From assembly GCF_020905415.1 (NCBI RefSeq), contig NZ_JAJJMP010000001.1, positions 3,359,501-3,423,500 of the forward strand: a stretch of DNA of 64,000 nucleotides, read 5' to 3'. How positions within the stretch are numbered: the first letter of the stretch is position 1; each line of letters starts with the position of its first letter. A program made the translations under genes and the position numbers. Positions 36,108 to 44,585 of this stretch are shown in pieces. The notes beneath the pieces were generated by a model, which worked only from the letters and a program-made list of their open reading frames with translations, made no database searches and had not been told where the DNA came from. The DNA is from Myroides oncorhynchi (GTDB taxonomy: Bacteria; Bacteroidota; Bacteroidia; Flavobacteriales; Flavobacteriaceae).

Positions 36108-36641
36108 ATGTTTAAAAATGTAGTAATGAAATACCTTATGCTTTTAGCTTCTTTGTTCGCTTTATTGGGTTGTAAAACCAATGCTGATAAGCTTCAAGTA
36201 AGTGCTGTCATGTCAGAGCCTAAGCTCATGACTAGAGAAGTGCCTGAAACAGGAAAACAACATACTTATACCACTTATCAGGAGGTTACGGAGAGATTTG
36301 TAGCTGCTGTTTCTTTAGTTTCTAAAGAGGATAAAGTGTTGCGATTTCGGATACAAGGGAATATTAGTTCAAGAGGAGGTCAAATTAGAAAAGTATCTAA
36401 GATACGCTTTGAACAAGGAGAACAGTTTGGCAATGGTATAACACTTAAATACTATGTAAGCATTAAGCATATACCTGGTAAAGAAGGAGCTTCTATAGCA
36501 GGGTATAACTACAGTCAGGAAAAAGAGTATAAGATACCAGCTCATGTGAAAGTAGTCCATGTAGAAGTATATGAAGAACATCCGAATCAAGAACCTAAGT
36601 TAATTGCAAATAAAAAGTTTGACTTCTTTGCGAAGATTTAG
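36108..36641 (+). CDS. Uncharacterised lipoprotein
   Basis: About 177 aa, with a signal peptide ending in a lipobox (ASLFALLGCKTN), so it is predicted to be lipid-anchored. The mature part is basic and beta-rich, with repeated short strands (VLRFRIQGNISSRGG, GITLKYYVSIKHIPG) and no known motif. Two ATG codons, at 36108 and 36126, both give a workable signal sequence. The next gene starts 16 bases after the stop, so they may be co-transcribed. No family is recognised. Confidence 0.65.
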   Translation: MFKNVVMKYLMLLASLFALLGCKTNADKLQVSAVMSEPKLMTREVPETGKQHTYTTYQEVTERFVAAVSLVSKEDKVLRFRIQGNISSRGGQIRKVSKIRFEQGEQFGNGITLKYYVSIKHIPGKEGASIAGYNYSQEKEYKIPAHVKVVHVEVYEEHPNQEPKLIANKKFDFFAKI

Positions 36642-36657
36642 CATTAAAACAAAAACT

Positions 36658-37419
36658 ATGAATCTATTAATAAAATTATTCCCTGAATACGAAGATGTAT
36701 TCTATAACGATATCGAAAACCATAAGAAGTATTTCTTGCCTATCTGTTCTTTTAATCTAAAACTGATTGATCCTACTAAAGATCAATGGTTACACATTGT
36801 GTCTGTCAAGGAGATTTATGACGGTTGTGTAGGAGAAGATACAACAGACTATCACACCACATTTACTAAAGCAGATATGTTTGGATTTGATGTGATTGAT
36901 GGGAAGTATAAGTTTGACGCAGATTGGAACTTCTTTTCAGTAAGTACTGTAATAACGACTGAGGATTATCAAAAGAAATACTCAGCATTAGAGATAGAGT
37001 ACAACAAGAATGAGACAGTGTATCAACTGCGAAAGGCATATTATCAAAAGTATGGTAAGCTATGTGATAAGGACTATGACCGCCCAGGCTTACACGTAGA
37101 AGATATCCGTAGTTTAGAAAGATTGCGTCAACTTACAGTAGAAGATATGGATAATGGTAAACACTCAGATTATTTAGTAGAGCGTTTAGAACAGAAGATG
37201 CATGGTATTTTCGAAGAGCTAAATATAGAAGGACTTTCCTTAGAAGATTGCAAATACGGTGGAGAGAATATAATAGAAAAGCCTTATCACAATGGAGAAG
37301 TACTGCCTCACATTGCTACGATAGAAGGCTATGACTTTCAACAGAGTGCTGCTGATATGTTATTCTTATTCTATGACCAAACTATAAATAAAGTGGTGAT
37401 TTGCTTAGAATATACCTAA
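36658..37419 (+). CDS. Uncharacterised acidic cytosolic protein
   Basis: About 254 aa from ATG at 36658 (MNLLIKLFPEYED). A longer frame reaches back into the upstream gene and is unlikely. The protein is acidic, without signal peptide or membrane helix. It has helix-rich middle sequence (EDIRSLERLRQLTVEDMD) and a C-terminal strand (KVVICLEYT). No motif is recognised. Its size, acidity and pairing with another small acidic protein downstream recall immunity-type proteins of polymorphic toxin loci, but no toxin gene is visible here, so this is only a suggestion. Confidence 0.6.
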   Translation: MNLLIKLFPEYEDVFYNDIENHKKYFLPICSFNLKLIDPTKDQWLHIVSVKEIYDGCVGEDTTDYHTTFTKADMFGFDVIDGKYKFDADWNFFSVSTVITTEDYQKKYSALEIEYNKNETVYQLRKAYYQKYGKLCDKDYDRPGLHVEDIRSLERLRQLTVEDMDNGKHSDYLVERLEQKMHGIFEELNIEGLSLEDCKYGGENIIEKPYHNGEVLPHIATIEGYDFQQSAADMLFLFYDQTINKVVICLEYT

Positions 37420-37463
37420 TAGGAAAACTAAGACAATTAGATGTAGTGCTAAAGTAATAATAA

Positions 37464-38054
37464 ATGAACTTAGAACAATTAAAAGAGAAAGCGCAGATTT
37501 TGATTAGAGAATCACGCCTTTTTGTAAAAGCAATACCAGGTGATGAGCAAGTCGCTTATGTCAATGAAGAAGACAGTATAAGCTTTATAGCCAAATGTTT
37601 GAATCAATGGATGGCTTTAATAGAGAAAGATGAAATATTCTCGTTTGAACCCATTGATATCCAATCAATAGATTTAAAAAAATACACAGCTCTAACAACT
37701 AAAAATCAACAAGTATACCCAAACTTCGAGCATTTGATGCATTTTGGAGATGCTGAAGTTCAACAGTGGGTTAAATATAATGACTGTAATAGTGATGATC
37801 TATCTGATTTACAATCAATCTATAATGACAATTATATAGACTTATGGATACAGAGTCATCCGATGTATCATAATGAGGGAATATATGGATATGCAGGAGG
37901 TTGGGCTATGATTTGGCCAGAAGAAGATACTCCGATGCAATGGGATGAAAGCTTAGAGTTTAAATATCAAATAGGGCTACAATATGAGCCTTTTATAGAT
38001 ATTTATTTCAATAAGAAACAGAATAAATATATTTGTATTGAGCGTAATACCTAA
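37464..38054 (+). CDS. Uncharacterised acidic cytosolic protein
   Basis: A 196-aa acidic protein, not recognised. It contains IYGYAGGWAMIWPEEDTPMQ near residues 138-157 and ends with IDIYFNKKQNKYICIERNT, a beta hairpin-like tail. It has no signal peptide. It follows the preceding gene by 44 bases and precedes the histidine kinase by 55. It could belong with the previous gene as an immunity-like pair or be a stand-alone accessory gene. Confidence 0.6.
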   Translation: MNLEQLKEKAQILIRESRLFVKAIPGDEQVAYVNEEDSISFIAKCLNQWMALIEKDEIFSFEPIDIQSIDLKKYTALTTKNQQVYPNFEHLMHFGDAEVQQWVKYNDCNSDDLSDLQSIYNDNYIDLWIQSHPMYHNEGIYGYAGGWAMIWPEEDTPMQWDESLEFKYQIGLQYEPFIDIYFNKKQNKYICIERNT

Positions 38055-38109
38055 TATCTTGTATTTTTTGAAGAAATCTTTATATACCTTATCACATTTA
38101 AAGTTGAGC

Positions 38110-40332
38110 ATGAAGAGAGTTTCTCTTTTGACACTTGTGTTATTGGCTACTGCCATAGAGCCTATGCTTGCCCAATCTTTAGAAAGTTGGGAACAAAAGT
38201 ATAAAGCAGAAGTAAGTACTGGTACAGTTCAGAGTACTGTAGTAGTGTCTTATATCTCTGCTCTTTATGCGAATAAACAATATGATAAAGCTGAGCAGGT
38301 ATTCACTCAAAATCTCAATACAGCCTTAAAAAAAGCAGATTATAATAGTGTAAGTATATTATATTGTATTGAAGCTGTAAATAGGCGTATTAGAGAGAAT
38401 AATTCGGGTGCACTGAAAAGTCTTGAATTAGCCAAACAGTATAGCCTAAAGTTAAACGATACCGAGACTAAGGGGTATGTAGCTTATTGCGAGGGGTGGC
38501 TATACAGTAGAGATGGTAAGCAGGATAAGGCTGTACACAGTATTATATCAGCTATTAAGCTTTATGAAGTTGCTAGTAGTTCACCAACATTGAATAAGAG
38601 AAAGGCATTTGCTAATAGTGAGTTAGGTATTATTTATGGGCAGTTAGGAGAGAAAGAGTCACATGAGAAGTATACTAAAACAGCACTTAACTATGCATTA
38701 TCACAGTCAGATCCTCAAGTAAAGTTTACCACTTTTATGCAAATGGGGAATCTGTATAATCGTCTATATGAGAGTCATTCTTCAGATATTAATTATAGAG
38801 ATTTGGCGGAGCGATATTTCATGCAATCTATAGATATCTTTAATCAGAATAAAGAGGTAATGTATAATTTATCTGATTTATCTTTTGCCAATAATAATTT
38901 AGCGAGTTTATATCTATATTCTTTCCCGGATAGTTACCGTGCGAAAGCTTTAGAATACGCTAAAAAAGCGAATCAAATTGCCCTGAAAATAGATCAAGCA
39001 GATCATATTGCTTCCTCGTATGGTATTATTTCTACCATTCATTTAGCTAATGGTGATAGTGATGCGGCTATATTATATTTATTAGAAGCGCAACAGGCTA
39101 TTCAAAAGTCAAGTATTGTTGATCACAATATAGAATTGAATATTTACGAATCCTTAGTAGAGATTTATGTAGAGCAAGGGAATTATAAAGAAGCTTTTTA
39201 CTATCAACAAGAGTATTTGACTCTGTTTAAAAAGCTTTATAATCAAGATAAACTACAGATTGTAAAGAAATTAGAAGCTGAGTTTGATAAAGAAAGACAG
39301 CAACAGAAGTTAATCAAACTTCAGTTTCAATCGGATCAAAACACACAAAAGATTCAACTGATGAGTGCTTTAGCTCAGCAAAGAGAACAGCTGTTGAGCA
39401 ATCTAAAATTGACAGAAGAGAATCACCGCAATAAGCTTAAATTCTCTGAATTGGAGGTGCAAAAGAATATACAACAACTGCGCTTATTCCAATTAGAAAC
39501 AGAACAGAAGAATAAGGATTTATTGACTTATAAGAGTATTGTAGCTTATAAGGATAAGCTCAATACTTTCTACGTTGCCTCTATGATATTCTTTATTTTA
39601 GTAGTTCTTTTATTGTTATATGCCTATAGACAACGTTTAAAGACGATGAAGCAGAGAGATACGCTACATAACTTAGCTATCGAACAAGAGAAACAAAACT
39701 CTAAAATATCTACACTAACTGCTCTTTTACAAGGGCAAGAGCAGGAGAGAGGACGTCTTGCCCGTGATTTACACGATGGTTTAGGTGGTCTGTTATCAGG
39801 TACCAAATTACACCTTACACAGTTAAATGATAAAGTAGAAGGTCAGGCTAAAATAGGGCTTGACAAATCAATCAATCAAATCGATGGGGCAGTAGCAGAG
39901 CTTCGTAAAGTAGCACATAACCTAATGCCTGATTTATTGGTTAACTATGGTTTAAAAGAAGCTTTAGACGAATTTGGAATCCGAATGTCTAATGAGACAT
40001 TAGATATTCATATCGAATTTTTGAGCTATACGAATTCTCTATCTCAGGAGCAACAACTATTAGTTTATCGCATTATACAGGAGTTAGTAAACAACGCTAT
40101 AAAGCACGCTGCTGCCTCTCAAATTATTATTCAGTTAGTAGAAGAAGAACATGAGATTATTGTCACAGTAGAAGATGACGGAAGAGGTTTTGATATTAAT
40201 AAATTAGACTTAAAGAAGTCAGCAGGCTTTCACAATATACAATCGCGTATACAGTTTATGAAAGGGACACTAGCTGTACACTCAGAAGAAAATATAGGAA
40301 CAAGTGTGGAATTTAAATTTCCTAAAAAGTAA
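38110..40332 (+). CDS. TPR-containing membrane sensor histidine kinase (NarX-like)
   Basis: About 740 aa. The start at 38110 gives a signal peptide (LLTLVLLATAIEPMLAQ). The periplasmic part carries tetratricopeptide-like repeats (about 60-400). A coiled coil follows, then one membrane helix (FYVASMIFFILVVLLLLYAY, about 487-506). The HisKA_3 motif ARDLHDGLGG has phosphoacceptor His555. A HATPase domain has the N box ELVNNAIKHA and DDGRGFDI. This is the common Bacteroidota two-component design in which starvation or envelope cues are sensed by TPRs. The regulator gene starts 2 bases after its stop. The signal is unknown. Confidence 0.9.
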   Translation: MKRVSLLTLVLLATAIEPMLAQSLESWEQKYKAEVSTGTVQSTVVVSYISALYANKQYDKAEQVFTQNLNTALKKADYNSVSILYCIEAVNRRIRENNSGALKSLELAKQYSLKLNDTETKGYVAYCEGWLYSRDGKQDKAVHSIISAIKLYEVASSSPTLNKRKAFANSELGIIYGQLGEKESHEKYTKTALNYALSQSDPQVKFTTFMQMGNLYNRLYESHSSDINYRDLAERYFMQSIDIFNQNKEVMYNLSDLSFANNNLASLYLYSFPDSYRAKALEYAKKANQIALKIDQADHIASSYGIISTIHLANGDSDAAILYLLEAQQAIQKSSIVDHNIELNIYESLVEIYVEQGNYKEAFYYQQEYLTLFKKLYNQDKLQIVKKLEAEFDKERQQQKLIKLQFQSDQNTQKIQLMSALAQQREQLLSNLKLTEENHRNKLKFSELEVQKNIQQLRLFQLETEQKNKDLLTYKSIVAYKDKLNTFYVASMIFFILVVLLLLYAYRQRLKTMKQRDTLHNLAIEQEKQNSKISTLTALLQGQEQERGRLARDLHDGLGGLLSGTKLHLTQLNDKVEGQAKIGLDKSINQIDGAVAELRKVAHNLMPDLLVNYGLKEALDEFGIRMSNETLDIHIEFLSYTNSLSQEQQLLVYRIIQELVNNAIKHAAASQIIIQLVEEEHEIIVTVEDDGRGFDINKLDLKKSAGFHNIQSRIQFMKGTLAVHSEENIGTSVEFKFPKK

Positions 40333-40334
40333 TT

Positions 40335-40967
40335 ATGATAAAAGTAGCCATTACAGACGATCATCCTTTGTTATTAGAAGGATTAAAAAATATATTAGGG
40401 TATCAATCAGAAATAGAAGTAGTCGCTTGCTTTAAAGATAAGGAGAGTCTGCTACACGGGCTATCTACTGTAGATATAGACATCATTCTATTAGATATTA
40501 ATCTAGTAGATATCAATACAGTAGAACTAATCAAACCTCTGAAAGAGAAGTTTCCTGTGGTAGAAATTATCATGCTGAGTGTACACAACGAATATGCTGT
40601 TATCAATAGTAGCTTAGCAGAAGGAGCGAAGGGGTATATTCAGAAGAATGCTTCTGTAGAAGAGATTATCTCAGGAATTAAGACTGTATTTGCAGGAGAA
40701 AAATACCTTTGTTCACAGTCTAAAATAGTCTTGGATAAAAAAGAGGAAGTAGGCTTAAAGCAAATCCCTAAATTAACGCGCCGTGAGAAAGAAATCTTAA
40801 TAGAAGCTGCTTCTGGGTTAACTACTAATCAAATAGCCGAAAAGCTATTTATTAGTCATCATACGGTAGAGAGTCATCGCAAAAACTTAATCGAGAAGTT
40901 CCAAACTTCTAATTTGAGTACTGCTATTAAAATGGCGATAGAGTATAATCTTATCCAAAGGAATTAG
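40335..40967 (+). CDS. NarL/FixJ-family response regulator
   Basis: A 210-aa regulator. The receiver domain (1-120) has acidic pocket D8-D9, phosphoacceptor D54 (ILLDIN) and the S/T position in IMLSVH. The LuxR-type helix-turn-helix (about 145-205) reads LTRREKEILIEAASGLTTNQ then IAEKLFISHHTVESHRKNL. It is the partner of the kinase two bases upstream and should bind DNA once phosphorylated. Targets are unknown. A terminator follows about 100 bases later. Confidence 0.95.
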   Translation: MIKVAITDDHPLLLEGLKNILGYQSEIEVVACFKDKESLLHGLSTVDIDIILLDINLVDINTVELIKPLKEKFPVVEIIMLSVHNEYAVINSSLAEGAKGYIQKNASVEEIISGIKTVFAGEKYLCSQSKIVLDKKEEVGLKQIPKLTRREKEILIEAASGLTTNQIAEKLFISHHTVESHRKNLIEKFQTSNLSTAIKMAIEYNLIQRN

Positions 40968-41068
40968 GAATTGTGTTTATGGTAATTAGATGATGTACTT
41001 GTATAACCCGACTGTGCGAAGCCTCAAAACCTTATCCACAATCAACATCTATAACACATATTCAAAAA

Positions 41069-41102
41069 AAAAGACCACATTCATTAACAAATGTGGTCTT
41101 TT
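41069..41102. terminator. Hairpin terminator between convergent genes
   Basis: Arms AAAAGACCACATT (41069-41081) and AATGTGGTCTTTT (41090-41102) frame an 8-base loop, between the response regulator and the convergent 190-aa gene. Confidence 0.85.
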
Positions 41103-41124
41103 AAGTAATAAGCGGTTTTCTTTT

Positions 41125-41697
41125 TCAATTAAATCTTAATTCGACAGTATACAAAATGGAAACTTCTATAAGATTATACTCATCATCATAGACAGGTGAG
41201 TAGATATACACATATACATTGTCTTTAAATTTGGTTAATGGGATATGCTCATAACTTGATAAATTATTAAGTACCTTGATCGTTCTATTACCTACCCATT
41301 TATTAGCATTTCCTTTAGGGTTCTTATCAAAGCGATGGTCGTTGACACTAGTATAGTACCAATAACTAGGAGATTCATCAGATATAATCAACTCTTTGTT
41401 AGGGTTAAACATTTCGTCTGCAAAAGCAGTACTTTCAAACCAAGGCACTTCTAAGTCAGCTTCTCCTATGGCTGAGCGATACAAGTCTTTATCAAATGTA
41501 GCTCCTATAAGGAAACTCTCTATATTAGTAGAAGTTACTTCAAAAGTGAATTCATTACTCTTAAGATGAACTACATCATCTTGGTTAGGAACGACTACAC
41601 CATTTTGCTTTACTTGTATCTGAATGTTGCCTTCTTGTGCCCAACTGCTTATTTGTGTAATAAGTAATAACAATAAACTAAGACCTAATTTTCTCAT
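41125..41697 (-). CDS. Uncharacterised exported protein
   Basis: About 190 aa. The start at 41697 opens a good signal peptide (KLGLSLLLLLITQISSWAQ). A longer frame upstream reads through the divergent promoter region and is rejected. The mature part looks beta-rich (NIQIQVKQNGVVVPN, then VYVYIYSPVYDDEYNLIEVS) and lacks cysteines and a lipobox, so it is probably periplasmic or secreted. No family is recognised. It is divergent from the FAD monooxygenase gene. Confidence 0.65.
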   Translation of the reverse strand: MRKLGLSLLLLLITQISSWAQEGNIQIQVKQNGVVVPNQDDVVHLKSNEFTFEVTSTNIESFLIGATFDKDLYRSAIGEADLEVPWFESTAFADEMFNPNKELIISDESPSYWYYTSVNDHRFDKNPKGNANKWVGNRTIKVLNNLSSYEHIPLTKFKDNVYVYIYSPVYDDEYNLIEVSILYTVELRFN

Positions 41698-41820
41698 ATT
41701 CGTTTTTATAGATTGTGAATGTTTCTGAAGCAAAAGTAGTGCATTGAAGGTTAGATTTATTCGCTGTAAATAGGGATATTTGACTAACGCTGATTCTAAG
41801 GCAATATTAGCTGATATGAT

Positions 41821-41853
41821 TTGTAAAACAATATAGTATAAAGAGTAATTTTG
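41821..41853 (+). promoter_or_regulatory. Promoter of the FAD monooxygenase gene, possibly leaderless
   Basis: TTG (41821-41823) and TAATTTTG (41846-41853) are 22 bases apart. The ATG is at 41859, just where transcription would be expected to start, so the mRNA would have little or no leader. Confidence 0.5.
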
Positions 41854-41858
41854 TAGAT

Positions 41859-42986
41859 ATGGAAGTAGCAATAATAGGAGGGGGAATTGCCGGATTAACG
41901 ATGGCTATTGCCTTAAAGAGGGCAGATATTCCCTTTGTGATATACGAAGCCACTAAAGAGATAAAGCCTGTTGGTGCTGGGATAGCGATAGCTAATAATG
42001 CTATGCAGGTGTATCGACATCTAGGTGTGGCTGATAAACTTAGTGATAAAGGAACTCGTATCTCTAATGTGCTACTGACAGATTTTAGTCTAAATGTATT
42101 AGACCATACAGATTTGACGCCATTCGAACAACAGTATAAGCTCGCTAATGTAGCTATACACAGAAGTCAATTGCACCAAGTGTTACTTGGAGAGTTAGAG
42201 ACTGCTGATATCCTCTTAGATAAGCGATTAGAAGAGATTACACGTAATAGTGAAGGATTATATCAACTTGCCTTTAAAAATGGCTCAAAAGCTACTCATA
42301 AGTTTATTATAGGGGCTGATGGTTTGCGTTCACAAGTACGTCAGCATATCTTTGGAGAGAAACCATTAAGAGACGCTAAACAAGTTTGTTGGCGTGGGGT
42401 ACTTGACTTTGAGTTACCTCAGAAGTATGAACATGTCGCTTTAGAGGGATGGGGAAGAGGTAAGCGATTTGGTTTTGTCAAGCTAGAAGAGCATGTAGTC
42501 TATTGGTATTATCTAGTGAATGAATCTATCTATCAAGAAGGTGATCCATTAGATAGTTATCTTTCAGGCTGTGATCCTATGGTTAGAAAGATGATATTTG
42601 ATACACCTAGCACTAGTATATTCAGGGATAAGATATATGATTTACCCTTATTAGATGAATGGTATAAAGATAAAGTAGCTTTAATAGGTGATGCTGCGCA
42701 CGCATCTACGCCTAACTTAGGCCAAGGAGCTTGTCAAGCCATAGAAGATGTGTATGTGATTAGCAAGCTTCTAGAGCGTTACTCACTAGAGGAATCTTTA
42801 GCTAAGTTTACTGCTATTAGACGTTCTAAAGCGCATATGATAGTCTGTGAAAGTTGGAAACTAGGGAAAGTAGCTCAATTTAGCAATCCACTCTTAGCAG
42901 GTATGAGAAATACAGTGTTTAAGATGCTTCCTACCTCATTAAAGAAGAAACAGTTAGTAGCTATGTTTGAGTTGCAGAAGGTGTAG
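41859..42986 (+). CDS. FAD-dependent monooxygenase (PHBH/aromatic hydroxylase fold)
   Basis: A 375-aa flavoprotein. The dinucleotide-binding GGGIAG is at residues 7-12. The DG motif lies in IIGADGLRSQVR near 151-162. The second FAD motif is ALIGDAAHASTPNLGQGACQ near 279-298. These are the three hallmarks of class A flavin monooxygenases, a group that includes TetX and salicylate or kynurenine hydroxylases. The substrate cannot be told from sequence, and I do not claim tetracycline inactivation. The gene is alone on its strand, divergent from an exported protein. Confidence 0.88.
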   Translation: MEVAIIGGGIAGLTMAIALKRADIPFVIYEATKEIKPVGAGIAIANNAMQVYRHLGVADKLSDKGTRISNVLLTDFSLNVLDHTDLTPFEQQYKLANVAIHRSQLHQVLLGELETADILLDKRLEEITRNSEGLYQLAFKNGSKATHKFIIGADGLRSQVRQHIFGEKPLRDAKQVCWRGVLDFELPQKYEHVALEGWGRGKRFGFVKLEEHVVYWYYLVNESIYQEGDPLDSYLSGCDPMVRKMIFDTPSTSIFRDKIYDLPLLDEWYKDKVALIGDAAHASTPNLGQGACQAIEDVYVISKLLERYSLEESLAKFTAIRRSKAHMIVCESWKLGKVAQFSNPLLAGMRNTVFKMLPTSLKKKQLVAMFELQKV

Positions 42987-43230
42987 AGGTTGTTAAATTA
43001 TATAGTATGGCATATCTTCCACTCTAGCTTATAAGTGCTAAATCAGTGCACTATCCGTGAACAACTCTAGCTCCAGAGGCTATTTTTAGCAAGGATACTT
43101 CTCAGAACGGGCACCAATTGCCTAAGCATTAAGATTAGTTGGATATTACTAAAAGATTCAGTTTTCAAATATGAATCTTTTCTAAAAGAATAATCTCTTA
43201 TGCTAATCGAAGTTTTTATTTATTGAATAG
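42987..43230. other. Noncoding spacer
   Basis: No gene or strong hairpin is visible between the monooxygenase stop and the promoter at 43231. Confidence 0.5.
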
Positions 43231-43260
43231 TTGTGTAACTCCGAAATAATTCTATATTTG
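43231..43260 (+). promoter_or_regulatory. Promoter, TTG-N19-TAnnTTTG type
   Basis: TTG (43231-43233) and TATATTTG (43253-43260) have the ideal 19-base spacing. They lie 55 bases upstream of the dehydrogenase start codon at 43316. Confidence 0.75.
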
Positions 43261-43315
43261 GAATACCAAGAAAAAACCAAACAAACAAAACTGTTTATTA
43301 ACCAATAAATAAATT

Positions 43316-44524
43316 ATGAAATTAGGAATTATTAAAGAGAGGAAAACACCTCCTGATAGGAGAGTTGTGCTTTGTCCGAAGCAGGTTAAAAATGCTTTAA
43401 ATAATCACAAGGAGCTAAGTATCAAAATAGAGCCTTCTGATATTAGAGTTTTTCCTGATGACAATTACACAGCTCTTGGATTAGAACTTTCATCAGATTT
43501 GAATGATTGTGATGTCTTATTAGGAGTGAAGGAAATCCCTGTTGATAATCTTATACCAAATAAAACTTATGTCTTTTTTTCGCACACAATAAAGAAACAA
43601 GAACATAATCGCAAGCTTTTAAAAGCTTGCTTAGACAAGAACATTACATTAATGGATCACGAAACATTTGTAGACGGGAAAAACACAAGGATTATTGGGT
43701 TCGGAAGATATGCTGGAATAGTAGGGGCATATAATACACTAAGAGGATTTGGATTAAAGTATGAGTTATTTAGTTTAGCTAAAGCAGAAACTTTACTTCA
43801 CAAGGAAGATTTAATTTACAGATTAAAGAAACAATATTTCCCACCTATTAAGATTGTTCTTACAGGTCACGGTAAAGTGGCTAATGGAGCAATGGAGATT
43901 TTAGATGGAATGAAAGTTAAAAAGGTATCTATAGAACACTTTTTAACGCAGAAATACGATAGACCTGTTTATACTCAAATAGGGGTAGAGGACTACTATA
44001 AGAGAATAGATGGAACAACTGCAAGCAAACAGGATTTTTATGACAACCCTGATTTGTATGAAAGTAACTTTGAACGATTCTCAGAAGTAGCTGACATTTT
44101 AATAACAGGACATTTCTTTAAGAAAGGATCACCTGTTATTGTCACTAAGGAAATGCTTAATTCACCTAAGAATCAAATTAAGGTAGTTGGCGATATTTCA
44201 TGTGATGTAGATCACGGACCTATAGCCAGTACTTTAAAAACATCAACTATAGCAGAACCATTCTTTGGTTATCACCCTGGTAAAGGGACAGAAGTAGAGT
44301 TTGATCATCCAGCAGCGATAACAGTTATGGCTATAGATAACTTGCCTTGTGAGTTGCCAAAAGATGCAAGTGAAGGCTTCGGAGAAATCTTCGTAGAGCA
44401 GATATTACCCGCATTTTTTAATGGAGATAAGGATAAAGTATTAGAAAGATCTACAATTACTAAGGGCGGAAAGTTAACAGATAAATTCGAATATCTACAA
44501 GACTTCGTAGAAGGAAAAGAATAA
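43316..44524 (+). CDS. NAD(P)-dependent oxidoreductase of the AlaDH/PNT, saccharopine dehydrogenase-like group
   Basis: A 402-aa dehydrogenase. The N-terminus MKLGIIKERKTPPDRRVVL is the substrate-binding opening of the alanine dehydrogenase/transhydrogenase N-terminal family. The mid-region IIGFGRYAGIVGAYNTLRGF and IVLTGHGKVANGAMEIL contains the nucleotide-binding glycines. DISCDVDHGPIASTL resembles the lysine-forming saccharopine dehydrogenase signature more than classic alanine dehydrogenase. Oxidative deamination of an amino acid or saccharopine chemistry is inferred; the exact substrate is open. It has its own promoter and a strong terminator. Confidence 0.78.
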   Translation: MKLGIIKERKTPPDRRVVLCPKQVKNALNNHKELSIKIEPSDIRVFPDDNYTALGLELSSDLNDCDVLLGVKEIPVDNLIPNKTYVFFSHTIKKQEHNRKLLKACLDKNITLMDHETFVDGKNTRIIGFGRYAGIVGAYNTLRGFGLKYELFSLAKAETLLHKEDLIYRLKKQYFPPIKIVLTGHGKVANGAMEILDGMKVKKVSIEHFLTQKYDRPVYTQIGVEDYYKRIDGTTASKQDFYDNPDLYESNFERFSEVADILITGHFFKKGSPVIVTKEMLNSPKNQIKVVGDISCDVDHGPIASTLKTSTIAEPFFGYHPGKGTEVEFDHPAAITVMAIDNLPCELPKDASEGFGEIFVEQILPAFFNGDKDKVLERSTITKGGKLTDKFEYLQDFVEGKE

Positions 44525-44539
44525 TGACTAGAATCTATA

Positions 44540-44578
44540 AAAAGAAAAGGGATGCCCACTGTGCATCCCTTTTCTTTT
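44540..44578. terminator. Strong hairpin terminator
   Basis: Sixteen-base arms AAAAGAAAAGGGATGC (44540-44555) and GCATCCCTTTTCTTTT (44563-44578) with a 7-base loop, shared by two convergent genes. Confidence 0.9.
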
Positions 44579-44585
44579 AGTCTTA

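Noticed and set aside
41859..42986. FAD monooxygenase as tetracycline-inactivating TetX
   Set aside because: Class A flavin monooxygenase motifs are shared by many enzymes; I see nothing specific for TetX and no mobile context around the gene.
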